Made by a program: the position numbers and the translations under genes | DNA from: a bacterium | GTDB taxonomy: Bacteria > Electryoneota > RPQS01 | Direction of reading: 5' to 3' | Length of the DNA stretch: 64,000 nucleotides | NCBI GenBank assembly: GCA_036504735.1 | Contig: DASXUQ010000002.1 | Coordinates: 1 to 64,000 of the forward strand | The notes under the pieces: model-generated | What the model was told of the DNA's origin: nothing | Seen by the model: the letters and a program-made list of their open reading frames with translations, nothing else | The model's database searches: none | Shown: one piece after another, positions 1 to 8,142 of the stretch | Layout of the letters: every line of letters starts with the position of its first letter | How positions within the stretch are numbered: the stretch's first letter is position 1

Positions 1-38
1 ACGGCGAGGGCAGCGATGACAGCAACTGTGCGTTTCAT
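1..38 (-). CDS. Start of a secreted or membrane protein (partial)
   Basis: An ATG at 38 opens a minus-strand reading frame that leaves the window. The visible residues, MKRTVAVIAALA, look like the basic and hydrophobic start of a signal peptide. A strong purine-rich Shine-Dalgarno (GGGAGGAG) lies just upstream, which supports the start. Nothing can be said about function. Confidence 0.6.
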   Translation of the reverse strand, partial: MKRTVAVIAALA

Positions 39-175
39 GGAGCGAATCTCCTCCCTGGAGAAAATATGGAAAAAGAGAGTTTCACCTGCCTAACTGTCTC
101 GCAGCGCGACATCGGGGCAGGTTTCCGGTGTGCTTTGCTAAAGGAACATGTTCTGGTCAGTGCGAGCTAACCGAA

Positions 176-796
176 CTATTTCTTCTTATTTGCTTGTTTT
201 TGTTCCGCGTCGCGGATCTTAGCCAGCATGTCACTGGCTTCCTTGGACGACTCCGTACCCGGGTACTTCTTCAAGAATTCTTCGAGGCCCTGAGCCTTGT
301 CCTTCTTGGGAAGTTTTTGAACTTTGGCGAATTCGACCTTGGCCTGTTCTTCCTTGAGTTGCTTGGCCTGAGGCGTCTCGGGATACCAAGCCAACACTTT
401 GTCTGACTGACCGGCCGCGATCAGCGAATCGGCGAGCTTGCCCTTAGCCGTCACCGCCAAGGGTGAAGAGGGGAAGGAATCGAGCAGCGCCTGATACTTG
501 CCTTCGTCAAACATCTTCTGCGCCATTTCGAGGCGGGCCTTGTAAGCGGCAGGGGTGTCGCTGTATTCCCGCATAATCGCAGTATAATCCTTCTTTTGCA
601 GCAGTTGTTCGGCCAGTTTCGCGTGAGCCCGGAGGGCCACTTCCAAATCCGGATACCGTTCAACAACTTTCTGATACTCACCGCTGTCGAACAGCTTCTG
701 AGCAGATGCGGCCCGGCTGGAGCAGCCCGTCGAGAAAACGAGGAGCGTACTTAGAGCCAGAACGAGCGCGAGAGGGAAGAACCGAGTAGTAAACAT
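176..796 (-). CDS. TPR-like probable lipoprotein
   Basis: A 206-residue envelope protein. The ATG at 796 gives a typical signal peptide (MFTTRFFPLALVLALSTLL) followed by FSTGCSS, a plausible but weak lipobox. The rest consists of short helical repeats of roughly 35 residues with the recurrent pattern A-K-x-LFDxGxYQ, as in YfiO/TPR-like proteins, and it ends in a lysine-rich tail. The frame extends upstream to a TTG at 832. That codon lies at the expected transcription start of a good minus-strand promoter (839-867), so I prefer the ATG. It may be an outer-membrane scaffold, but this is inferred from the repeat type only. Confidence 0.7.
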   Translation of the reverse strand: MFTTRFFPLALVLALSTLLVFSTGCSSRAASAQKLFDSGEYQKVVERYPDLEVALRAHAKLAEQLLQKKDYTAIMREYSDTPAAYKARLEMAQKMFDEGKYQALLDSFPSSPLAVTAKGKLADSLIAAGQSDKVLAWYPETPQAKQLKEEQAKVEFAKVQKLPKKDKAQGLEEFLKKYPGTESSKEASDMLAKIRDAEQKQANKKK

Positions 797-1393
797 AGGG
801 GGTAGAGACGTCACTTGTGCCACACTTAACAAGCTCTTAAATTAACCACTTTTTCTGAAAAAGTCAAGCCTGACATCCTGCCGTTTTACGCCACGTCCAT
901 CATAAAATTTGCTCTCAGATCACCAATTCTGCTTACACAATCTAAATCTATGTATGCCATAGAATGAGATATTCTTTGCAAATATCTAATTATGGTAAGC
1001 TTAGAGACAAACTTTGTTTCACTCGGAATCAGGACGTTCGAGGCGCAGGAAGGGGTAAGGAATGCGAAACGGGCAAGTCTTTGAGAAGCTTGGTACTCCC
1101 GCCAACCCGGAGCTATGTTCTATGACCCATAATATACGAAGAAAATGAATATATAAAAATAGGCAATTCTGACCACAGAAGAAGGATGCATGCCTCCGAA
1201 ATCTTTCGGAAGCTCCGGAAAAACAGGCTTTGCAGGGTCAGAGCCATTTGACTCATTCCGCTCAGCGCGCAAGATTTACTCTCAGTGCGCCTCAACTTGT
1301 CTCGAATCTGTGCGGTCGGTTGTCCTCTGCGGCGGACGTTCCGTTCAAGACAGAGCTAATGGCGGCCAGACGGCAGCAAAAAGAGAGGAGTGG
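797..1393. other. Intergenic region with no supported gene
   Basis: About 600 bases between the lipoprotein start and the end of pgl. Part of it (about 836-1010) is clearly AT-rich and carries the promoter at 839-867. The reading frames present are short, lack ribosome-binding sites and resemble no family I know. I see no tRNA-like or repeat structure. Confidence 0.5.
839..867 (-). promoter_or_regulatory. Sigma70-like promoter of the TPR lipoprotein gene
   Basis: On the minus strand TTGACT (862-867) and TAATTT (839-844) are separated by exactly 17 bases. The expected start of transcription is near 832, giving a leader of about 36 bases before the ATG at 796. Confidence 0.45.
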
Positions 1394-2113
1394 TCACGAG
1401 CGAATCAAATAGGAGGCAGCCTCATCGAGCAGCCACGTACACTGACCCTCCTCGGGGCGAACCAAAGCGGCAGGATAGGTGGCATCCTTCCCTCCGAGGA
1501 TCTCCCGCACCTTTTCGGCCTTGTCCTCTCCAGTGACCAGGAAAATCGCGTGGCGGGCGCGGTTCAGGACGGGGAGCGTCAGCGTCAGCCTCTTGGGAAC
1601 GGGTGCTTTAACCTCCACCACCTCCACCAAGGCCTTTGACTGCAAGGCCGGGTGGCCGGGAAACAGCGAGGCGGTATGGCCGTCCGGCCCCATCCCCAAA
1701 AGGAGGGTTTCGAAAGCCGGGATACCGAACCCGAAGCGCGCACGGAGCGTCCGCGCGTAGTCCTCCGCCGCCTCCTGCAGGTTGGGCAGCTCGGCCTGCA
1801 TCCGAAAGACTCCTCCCACCTCCACCCTATTTAATAATGTGGTCTGCGCCAGATGGAAATTGGACTCCGGATTGTCCGGCGGCACAGCCCGTTCATCCCC
1901 CCAGAAAATCTCCCAGCTTGCCCACGCCATGGTCTTCTCCCACTCCTCGGAGGCCAACTGCTCATAGAGCAGTCTGGGAGTGCGCCCGCCGGAAAGGGCA
2001 ATATGATAGATACCGGAGTCCTCGACCGCCGCGGCCTGATCCTCAAAAATCAGAGCCGCCGCCGCATCGGCAACATCCTCGGGAGTTTCGCAAAACACAA
2101 TTTCTGGGGGCAT
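1394..2113 (-). CDS. pgl: 6-phosphogluconolactonase
   Basis: A 239-residue DevB/SOL-type 6-phosphogluconolactonase, which hydrolyses 6-phosphogluconolactone to 6-phosphogluconate in the cytoplasm (second step of the oxidative pentose-phosphate pathway). Family motifs are visible: the early ALSGGRTP phosphate-binding loop, FWGDERAVPPDNPESN in the middle, and LLLGMGPDGHTASLFPG. The length is normal. It is the last gene of a minus-strand run pip-zwf-opcA-pgl, so the enzyme sits beside the dehydrogenase that makes its substrate. The ATG at 2113 has no clear Shine-Dalgarno, and the 50-base spacer before it carries a CTGAAA-type tandem repeat. Confidence 0.95.
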   Translation of the reverse strand: MPPEIVFCETPEDVADAAAALIFEDQAAAVEDSGIYHIALSGGRTPRLLYEQLASEEWEKTMAWASWEIFWGDERAVPPDNPESNFHLAQTTLLNRVEVGGVFRMQAELPNLQEAAEDYARTLRARFGFGIPAFETLLLGMGPDGHTASLFPGHPALQSKALVEVVEVKAPVPKRLTLTLPVLNRARHAIFLVTGEDKAEKVREILGGKDATYPAALVRPEEGQCTWLLDEAASYLIRS

Positions 2114-2126
2114 GGGAAGAAGAAAA

Positions 2127-2160
2127 CGCTGAAAATCTGAAAGGCTGAAACGCTGAAAGG
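2127..2160. repeat. Short tandem CTGAAA-type repeat
   Basis: Four near-identical 7-9 base units of GCTGAAA type fill most of the opcA-pgl spacer. A similar array occurs at 53170-53201, also in a spacer on the same strand. Confidence 0.6.
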
Positions 2161-2163
2161 AAA

Positions 2164-3207
2164 TCAGGAGAACAACAATTCCTTCAGCCAGAGGCGGGCA
2201 CGATGGAGGGATTCATCACGCAGCGGATCCCGGCCCCAGATCTGGAGCTGAAGGTGCAGCAGTTCGGTCAGGCGGTTCTCGCCGCTGGGCTCCTCACAGC
2301 GCAGCGTGGTTTCCTCCCCGTTGGCAGACTTCATATAGAAGTCCACCGCCTCTTTGGCCTCGGGACCGGACTGAGTGGCAAAGGAAATGATGTGATCACC
2401 GGCAAAAACAATGGCAGGAGAGTGGCCGTGCAGGGTAATACGCTGGGTCTTCCAGCCGAGGATCACCGACATCCACGCCGCCAGCAGCAGCATCTCGGCG
2501 GGGATTTTCGATCCGCTATAGGATAACTGAATATGGCTGATCCGCTGCGCGGCGGAAGGATCGGCGTCGAAGAGCCCGGCCACCGCCATCTGCCACGGGC
2601 GCACAAAGGACTCGGCAAGATCGGTGACGATCGGCTTCCCGCCGAGAGCATCCGTCAGCGCAAACAGAGTCGCGAGCTTCGATGCCGGAGCGCAGGGGGA
2701 AATCGCGGAGACGATCACCCGCTCCAGTTCCGAACCGAGCTTCAACAGCACGGGATGATCGGACGGCAGAGAACTGTCCCATGCCAGGACCGTCGGCATT
2801 CCGGAGCGGAAGAGAGAAAGCAGCGTGGAGACAACGGCGGAAGGTTCCTGCTTGCAGGCTTCAAGGGTTACAAAGTCGCTGCACACCGGCGCGGCTCCGG
2901 GCGCGGGGCGGTGACAATAGGCCGTCACCCAGGCGCGGAAGGCCTTCTCCCCGGCTTCATCATTCAGGTGCAGCAGAATGGCTCGCGACGGATGCCGCAG
3001 GGTCAATTCCACCAGCATATCATTGATCATCCCGCCGTCCGCCGCACCGCGTACCGCATAAATCAGCGTAAAGGCGGCGGCGCGCATGACCGCCTGCCCA
3101 CCCTCCGCCTCGGCGCAGCACCGCCAGATCTCCTCCAACTCGCGCTCGATGGCCGAGACATCCACGTCCCGCGGTTCAACCAGCGGATAGGCCGAATCCT
3201 GCGCCAT
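2164..3207 (-). CDS. opcA: OpcA-like glucose-6-phosphate dehydrogenase assembly protein
   Basis: A 347-residue protein that I assign to the OpcA family, known from cyanobacteria and actinobacteria as an allosteric partner or assembly factor of glucose-6-phosphate dehydrogenase. Supporting signs are its length, the central segment around MPTVLAWDSSLPSDHPVLLK and its position between zwf and pgl. The ATG at 3207 overlaps the zwf stop as TGATG, which implies translational coupling. An ATG 15 bases further upstream is possible but less attractive. I see no membrane segment or signal peptide. The family call is good; that it activates this particular Zwf is inferred. Confidence 0.85.
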   Translation of the reverse strand: MAQDSAYPLVEPRDVDVSAIERELEEIWRCCAEAEGGQAVMRAAAFTLIYAVRGAADGGMINDMLVELTLRHPSRAILLHLNDEAGEKAFRAWVTAYCHRPAPGAAPVCSDFVTLEACKQEPSAVVSTLLSLFRSGMPTVLAWDSSLPSDHPVLLKLGSELERVIVSAISPCAPASKLATLFALTDALGGKPIVTDLAESFVRPWQMAVAGLFDADPSAAQRISHIQLSYSGSKIPAEMLLLAAWMSVILGWKTQRITLHGHSPAIVFAGDHIISFATQSGPEAKEAVDFYMKSANGEETTLRCEEPSGENRLTELLHLQLQIWGRDPLRDESLHRARLWLKELLFS

Positions 3208-4766
3208 CAGAGAATCCTCCACTCGCGGCCATCCTGCTCAATCAACTGATCCGCCTCAGAAGGTCCCCAGGATCCCGCCGGATAGTGCGGCAGCGGTCCA
3301 TCCTGCTCGGCCTGCCACGTGTTCAGAAGCGGCATGGCGAACTTCCAGCCTTCTTCCACCGCATCGAAGCGGGCAAAGAGCGTCGGATCACCGAGCATGG
3401 CATCCAGCAACAGGCGTTCATAGGCATCGGAGATCCTTCCGCCGAAGGACGCGCCGTAGCGGAATTCCATGCTCACACTGCGCAACCGCACCGCATGACC
3501 GGGAAGCTTGACGATGAACTTGAGAATAATTCCCTCGCCGGGCTGAATGCGGATCGAGAGCACATTGGGCTCAACAAGATCCACCGGAGACACCGGGAAG
3601 ATCATGTGCGGTACGGGCTTGAACTGAATGGCCACTTCGGTAATCCGCTTGGGCAATCGCTTGCCGGTGCGCAGATAAAAGGGCACACCGTGCCAGCGCC
3701 AGTTGTCCACCCACAACCGCAGCGCACAGAAGGTTTCGGTGCGGGACTTGGGATCGACGCCCTTCTCTTCCCGATAACCCGGCACGTTCTTGCCGCCGAC
3801 AGTCCCCGCCGCGTATTGCCCGCGAATGACCGACGACTTCACATCATCCGGCGTGTAGCGGCGAATGGCCTGCAGCACCTTGGTCTTCTCGTTGCGCACA
3901 GCTTCGGGATCGAGCGACGCCGGCGGTTCGAGGGCAATCATCGAGAGGATCTGCAGCAGATGATTCTGCATCATGTCCCGCAGCGCGCCGGTCTCTTCAT
4001 AGTAGGCCGCGCGGTCTTCGACGCCGAGGGCTTCCGCCGCGGTAATCTGCACGTGATCGATGTAATGATTATTCCACAGCGGTTCGAGAATCGTGTTGGC
4101 CAGCCGTAGCACAAGAATATTCTGCACCGCCTCTTTGCCCATGTAATGGTCAATGCGGTACACCTGCTCCTCGGGAAAGACCTCCTGCAGCGTATGTGCC
4201 AGCTTGCGCGCGGAATCCAAATCATGCCCGAACGGTTTTTCGACGATGATCCGCGCCCATGCGCCATCGGTCGGCTTGTTCAGGCCGCCTTTGCCGAGTT
4301 CGGTGACAATCGGTTCGAAAGCAGACGGCGGCACTGCCAGATAAAAGAGCACATTGCCCCGGGTGCCGCGCTTTTCGGACAGGTCCTTGAGCATGTCCTG
4401 AAGCTGCGCGAAACCTTCGCCCGTGCCCGGATCGTCGGTGCAGGGAAAGATCCGCGCGGCAAACTGCTCGCGGAACCGCTCATCCTGCACCACATCGGGC
4501 GCGAACTCCTGCGCGGAATCGAAGATGGTTTTGCACATCTCCTCTTTGGACATCTCCCGCCGCGTCACCCCGATCATGAAGGTGCTCTCGGGCAGTTTGC
4601 CTTCCTGCATCAGGCTCATCAGCGCGGGAAACAACTTGCGCCGCGCCAGGTCGCCCACCGCGCCGAAGATCACCAGTCCACAGGGATCCGGCGGCCTTTC
4701 GGCAATCAATCCGCTGCGAAAGGGATTGGCGGCCAGTTCCATTAAGGATTCGGAAACGTCGGTCAT
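3207..4766 (-). CDS. zwf: Glucose-6-phosphate 1-dehydrogenase
   Basis: A 519-residue G6PD that oxidises glucose-6-phosphate to 6-phosphogluconolactone and makes NADPH in the cytoplasm. The N-terminal Rossmann motif reads FGAVGDLARRKL at about residues 33-44 (Val where most members have Ser). The substrate-binding and catalytic signature RIDHYMGKEAVQN lies near residue 205. The length is normal. Its start overlaps the pip stop (ATGA) and its stop overlaps the opcA start, so all are probably one transcript. Confidence 0.97.
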   Translation of the reverse strand: MTDVSESLMELAANPFRSGLIAERPPDPCGLVIFGAVGDLARRKLFPALMSLMQEGKLPESTFMIGVTRREMSKEEMCKTIFDSAQEFAPDVVQDERFREQFAARIFPCTDDPGTGEGFAQLQDMLKDLSEKRGTRGNVLFYLAVPPSAFEPIVTELGKGGLNKPTDGAWARIIVEKPFGHDLDSARKLAHTLQEVFPEEQVYRIDHYMGKEAVQNILVLRLANTILEPLWNNHYIDHVQITAAEALGVEDRAAYYEETGALRDMMQNHLLQILSMIALEPPASLDPEAVRNEKTKVLQAIRRYTPDDVKSSVIRGQYAAGTVGGKNVPGYREEKGVDPKSRTETFCALRLWVDNWRWHGVPFYLRTGKRLPKRITEVAIQFKPVPHMIFPVSPVDLVEPNVLSIRIQPGEGIILKFIVKLPGHAVRLRSVSMEFRYGASFGGRISDAYERLLLDAMLGDPTLFARFDAVEEGWKFAMPLLNTWQAEQDGPLPHYPAGSWGPSEADQLIEQDGREWRIL

Positions 4767-5716
4767 AGGGTTTGGAAGTCGATGGTGGCTTGCACGAGCT
4801 GATCAATCATTCCGTCATCGAGAGGCGAGTGCGATCCATCGGGAATGATCCGCAAATCGGAGTTGGGCAATACCTGATGCAGATCCCACGCCGCGCGCAC
4901 CGGGCAGATAACGTCATAGCGGCCCTGCACCATGCGCAGCGGTATGTTGCGCATGGCGGAAGCATTTTCCAGAATCCAGTTGTCGGACTTCATGAAGAAA
5001 TCATGATAGGTGTAGGCGCACTCGATGCGGCCCACAGACAGTGCCCGCTGCGGCTCTTCGAAGACCTCGAGAGTCGCGGGATCGGGAAAAAGGCACATGG
5101 TGGCCGACTCCCAGCGGTCCCACGCCTGTGCCGCTTTCAATTGCAGTTCCTTGTCTTCACCTGTCAGGCGCACATAGTAGGCTTTGACCATGTCGTCGCG
5201 CTCAGCTTCGGGAATCAGGCTCTGGAAACGCACCCATTCATCGGGATAGATTTCCGACATGCCGAACTTGTGCGTCCACACCGTCTCGGAAGGCCGCGCG
5301 AGAAATACGCCGCGGATAATTACACCCTTGACATGAGCGGGATGGGAGATGGCATAGCAGAGCGCGAGTGTGCTGCCCCAACTGCCGCCGAGCACCACCC
5401 AGCGGTCAATGCCCAGATGGCGGCGCACCTTCTCCAGATCTTCTACCAGGTCCCACGTGGTATTCTCCCGCAGTTCCGCATGGGGAGTGCTGCGGCCTGA
5501 GCCGCGCTGGTCCACCAGCACCACGCGGTATTTCTGCGGATCGAAGAAGCGGCGGTAATCGGGAATGATGCCGACTCCCGGCCCGCCGTGCAGAAACACC
5601 GCCGGCTGCCCGTTGGGATTGCCGACCTCTTCATAGAAGATTTCATGCAGATCGGAGACCTTGAGCCGGCCAGTGGCATAGGGCTCAATGGGCGGATAGA
5701 GAATATGGCGGGACAT
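4763..5716 (-). CDS. pip: Proline iminopeptidase
   Basis: A 317-residue alpha/beta hydrolase of peptidase family S33 that removes N-terminal proline from peptides. It shows the oxyanion motif FLHGGPG near residue 42, DQRGSGRSTPHA near residue 70 and the nucleophile elbow GGSWGSTLAL near residue 110, all typical of proline iminopeptidases. The catalytic Asp and His lie in RYDVICPV and DGSHSPLD near the C terminus. There is no signal peptide, so it is cytoplasmic. It is the first gene of the zwf-opcA-pgl run and overlaps zwf by four bases. The metabolic link is not obvious. Confidence 0.93.
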   Translation of the reverse strand: MSRHILYPPIEPYATGRLKVSDLHEIFYEEVGNPNGQPAVFLHGGPGVGIIPDYRRFFDPQKYRVVLVDQRGSGRSTPHAELRENTTWDLVEDLEKVRRHLGIDRWVVLGGSWGSTLALCYAISHPAHVKGVIIRGVFLARPSETVWTHKFGMSEIYPDEWVRFQSLIPEAERDDMVKAYYVRLTGEDKELQLKAAQAWDRWESATMCLFPDPATLEVFEEPQRALSVGRIECAYTYHDFFMKSDNWILENASAMRNIPLRMVQGRYDVICPVRAAWDLHQVLPNSDLRIIPDGSHSPLDDGMIDQLVQATIDFQTL

Positions 5717-5824
5717 ATGCAGTTCTCACAATTTAGAAAATGTGTGATGGCAAGCCGTCGTGATTCTTCTGCCGGTGGCGGGCAGAACCCCCTCTTATTC
5801 CTCAAACCCACCGCCTATCCAGCT

Positions 5825-5868
5825 CGCTCCCGCGTGCTGAATTCGCAAGGTTGCACCACGCGGGAGCG
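5825..5868. repeat. Hairpin repeat, 12-bp perfect stem
   Basis: CGCTCCCGCGTG at 5825-5836 pairs perfectly with 5857-5868 around a 20-base loop. It is the first of three hairpins in the 309-base space between pip and gnd, which otherwise holds no gene. Confidence 0.65.
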
Positions 5869-5906
5869 TGGCGCCTAGTGGATATGGAAGGAACCCCCTT
5901 CTGATT

Positions 5907-5959
5907 CCCCCTTTTTCAAAGGGGGAAGGATCGGAGTTTCCCCCCTTAGCATAAGGGGG
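5907..5959. repeat. Two CCCCCTT/AAGGGGG hairpins
   Basis: CCCCCTTT/AAAGGGGG (5907-5925) and CCCCCTTA/TAAGGGGG (5941-5959) form two 8-bp hairpins with 3-base loops. They resemble dispersed intergenic repeats of environmental genomes, and the protein frames crossing them are artefacts. Confidence 0.6.
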
Positions 5960-6025
5960 GATAAAAGGGGGGTATCGGGTCGCTGACGAGCAGCAGAGCA
6001 ATCCGCGTTTCATGATCCCCGACTG

Positions 6026-6925
6026 TCAGGAATCTATCGTCTTCATCGCGTGGCCGCCGAACTGGTTGCGCAGGGCGGAGAGCAGGCGGAGGCCGAATGC
6101 ATTGTCGTGACGCGAGGCAAAACGGGCAAACAGTGAGGCGGCAATGGCATAGGCGGGGACTCCGGTTTCGATGGCCTGCTCCACGGTCCAGCGGCCCTCG
6201 CCGGAATCATCCACCCAGGCTTTGACGTGATCGAGGCCGGGGTCGGCGCGCAACGCGTCCGTGGCCAGTTCCAGCAGCCAGGAGCGCACCACGCTGCCGT
6301 GTTGCCAGAGTTCCGAGACCTCGGTCAGATTGAGCGGGAACGGGCCTTCCTTGAGGATCTCAAAACCCTCGGCATAAGCTTGCATCATCCCGTACTCGAC
6401 TCCATTATGGACCATCTTCACAAAATGTCCCGAACCCACCGGGCCGGTATGCAGATAGCCTTTGACCGGAGCAAGGCTCTTGAAAACCGGTTCCACATAG
6501 GAGAAAGGCTCGGGATCGCCGCCGATCATCAGGCAGTAGCCCTCCTTCAGACCCCACACCCCGCCCGAAGTTCCGGAATCGAGGAAGTGGATCCCCTTCT
6601 CCTTCAGCAGTCCGGCGCGGCGCACGGAATCCCTATAAAAGGAGTTGCCACCGTCAATCACAATATCCCCGGGGCTCAAGAGGCCTGACAGTTCCAGCAC
6701 GGCCTGCTCCACCGGATCTCCGGAAGGGATCATCAGCCAGATTACCCGGCGGCCCTTCAGCGTACTGACGATCCCCGCGAGGTTCGCCGCTCCGATAGCT
6801 CCCTTTTTGACGGCCGCCGCAACCGCCTCTGCCGTGCGGTTTGCCGCCACTACCGAGTGACCATCGCGCAGCAGTCTCTCCGTCATATTGCCGCCCATGC
6901 GGCCCAAGCCCAACATTCCAATTTG
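6026..6925 (-). CDS. gnd: 6-phosphogluconate dehydrogenase, short form
   Basis: A 299-residue enzyme of the 6-phosphogluconate dehydrogenase family, which oxidatively decarboxylates 6-phosphogluconate to ribulose-5-phosphate. It begins with the Rossmann motif MLGLGRMGGNM, has IDGGNSFYRDS and SGTSGGVWGLKEGYCLMIGGD-type motifs, and contains the catalytic-region VKMVHNGVEYGMMQAYAEG. It is the roughly 300-residue form, lacking the long C-terminal tail of the 470-residue enzymes; short forms are often NAD-preferring, which I infer here. The ATG at 6925 has a GAGG 8 bases upstream; a TTG at 6943 is an alternative. It completes the oxidative branch with zwf and pgl. Confidence 0.93.
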   Translation of the reverse strand, partial: QIGMLGLGRMGGNMTERLLRDGHSVVAANRTAEAVAAAVKKGAIGAANLAGIVSTLKGRRVIWLMIPSGDPVEQAVLELSGLLSPGDIVIDGGNSFYRDSVRRAGLLKEKGIHFLDSGTSGGVWGLKEGYCLMIGGDPEPFSYVEPVFKSLAPVKGYLHTGPVGSGHFVKMVHNGVEYGMMQAYAEGFEILKEGPFPLNLTEVSELWQHGSVVRSWLLELATDALRADPGLDHVKAWVDDSGEGRWTVEQAIETGVPAYAIAASLFARFASRHDNAFGLRLLSALRNQFGGHAMKTIDS

Positions 6926-7114
6926 CATGGCAAACCTCAGCAAGCCCTTGGTAAGGTTGTATCTGTCGAAAAATTAACACTTTTTTGTGTGATCTGCAAC
7001 TGCTCCGCTACAGGTCGTTATCATTTGGATCTTACCGGAAAATTTGACTTATTTAGATACACCTTGACATGACAATTCCAGATTATTCCGGTGGAATAGA
7101 AAGGACATTTTTGC

Positions 7115-8056
7115 ATGAAATGGCTGTTGATTTTGCTGGTGTGCGTGACAGCGGCAAATGCCGATGTGACTCGCAAACAAACGGTTAGCTCTCAGTTTAT
7201 GGGGGCAAATGAGGGAACGACGATTGAGTACTACTCCGCGGACCGTCACGCGACGGAATCCACGCTGAAGTGGACGCGGGGAATGATGAAGACTGCCACT
7301 GGCGGCAAGACGGTAGAATCGGGCAGCATCGTCCGGCTGGATAAGCAGCTTGTGTGGTCGATCAACCCCAAGGATAAAACCTATACCGAGATGACCTTCG
7401 AGCAGTTCCGCGAGATGCTCAAAAAGGGCAATGCCGAAGTGGAAAAGGCCGAAGGCGAGCGCCCGGATACCGCGCGGGAGGAAATGTACACGTGGACCGT
7501 GGTGGACAAATCCGAGGCCCAGCCGAAGATGATCGGCGGCTGGAATTGCCGCAATGTCCGCATCGAGGCCACAGGGGTCAGCAAGGCCGATTCGATGGAC
7601 AAGGTTATCATGACCATCGATACCTGGAACAGCCCCGATGTGCCCGGAGCCAAGGAGATTACCGAATTCGGTGAGCGCTATGTCAAGGCTCTCGGATTGG
7701 ACAAAGAGGCCCTGACGCCCGGCTTGATGCAGGCCTCGGCCATGTACCAGAAACAGTTCAAGGAGCTGATTGAAGCCGCGCGCAAGGCACCGGGGGAACC
7801 CGTACAGAGCCTGATGGAGATCAAACGCAACCAGCTTAAGGGGCCGGATATCGGCAAGGCCATTGCCGAAGGCGCCAAGAATGAGCTGATGGGCAAGCTG
7901 CCCTTCGGGCGGAAGAAGGAAGCTCCCAAGGAGCAGAAGCCCGAATACGAAGTGAAGGTCAAGTTCAGCGTGACAAGCACGTTGACCGAAGCTTCGACCA
8001 GCGCAACCGATGCGGCCAAGTACGAAATTCCGGCGGGCTACAAGCTGAAGAAGTAG
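7115..8056 (+). CDS. Secreted DUF4412-like protein
   Basis: A 313-residue exported protein with a signal peptide (MKWLLILLVCVTAANA). The N-terminal half has short beta-strand segments such as LDKQLVWSINPKDKTYTEMTF, in the style of DUF4412 / LolA-like periplasmic proteins. The C-terminal half is helical and charged with a lysine-rich linker. AAAGGA lies just before the ATG. It stands alone on the plus strand, divergent from gnd, and is followed by a strong terminator. The biochemical role is unknown. Confidence 0.7.
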   Translation: MKWLLILLVCVTAANADVTRKQTVSSQFMGANEGTTIEYYSADRHATESTLKWTRGMMKTATGGKTVESGSIVRLDKQLVWSINPKDKTYTEMTFEQFREMLKKGNAEVEKAEGERPDTAREEMYTWTVVDKSEAQPKMIGGWNCRNVRIEATGVSKADSMDKVIMTIDTWNSPDVPGAKEITEFGERYVKALGLDKEALTPGLMQASAMYQKQFKELIEAARKAPGEPVQSLMEIKRNQLKGPDIGKAIAEGAKNELMGKLPFGRKKEAPKEQKPEYEVKVKFSVTSTLTEASTSATDAAKYEIPAGYKLKK

Positions 8057-8083
8057 TTCCTGCGCCGAAGGATATGAGATGAA

Positions 8084-8116
8084 GAAGGCTCCCGCCGTGG
8101 CGGGAGCCTTCTTTTT
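8084..8116 (+). terminator. Rho-independent terminator
   Basis: A perfect 13-bp stem (8084-8096 with 8099-8111) is followed by TTTTT at 8112-8116. It closes the gene at 7115-8056. The facing gene ending at 8143 may also use the hairpin, although its T-run is weak. Confidence 0.85.
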
Positions 8117-8142
8117 GTAAGCAGAATCCTGTGCGGAAGCGA

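Noticed and set aside
1190-1639. Plus-strand ORF running from the 797-1393 gap into pgl
   Set aside because: Most of it is antisense to pgl. The part in the gap has no start signal or family resemblance.
5795-6013. Minus-strand ORF across the CCCCCTT hairpins
   Set aside because: The product is a translation of dispersed hairpin repeats (PPFIPPYAKGG-like) and has no independent support.
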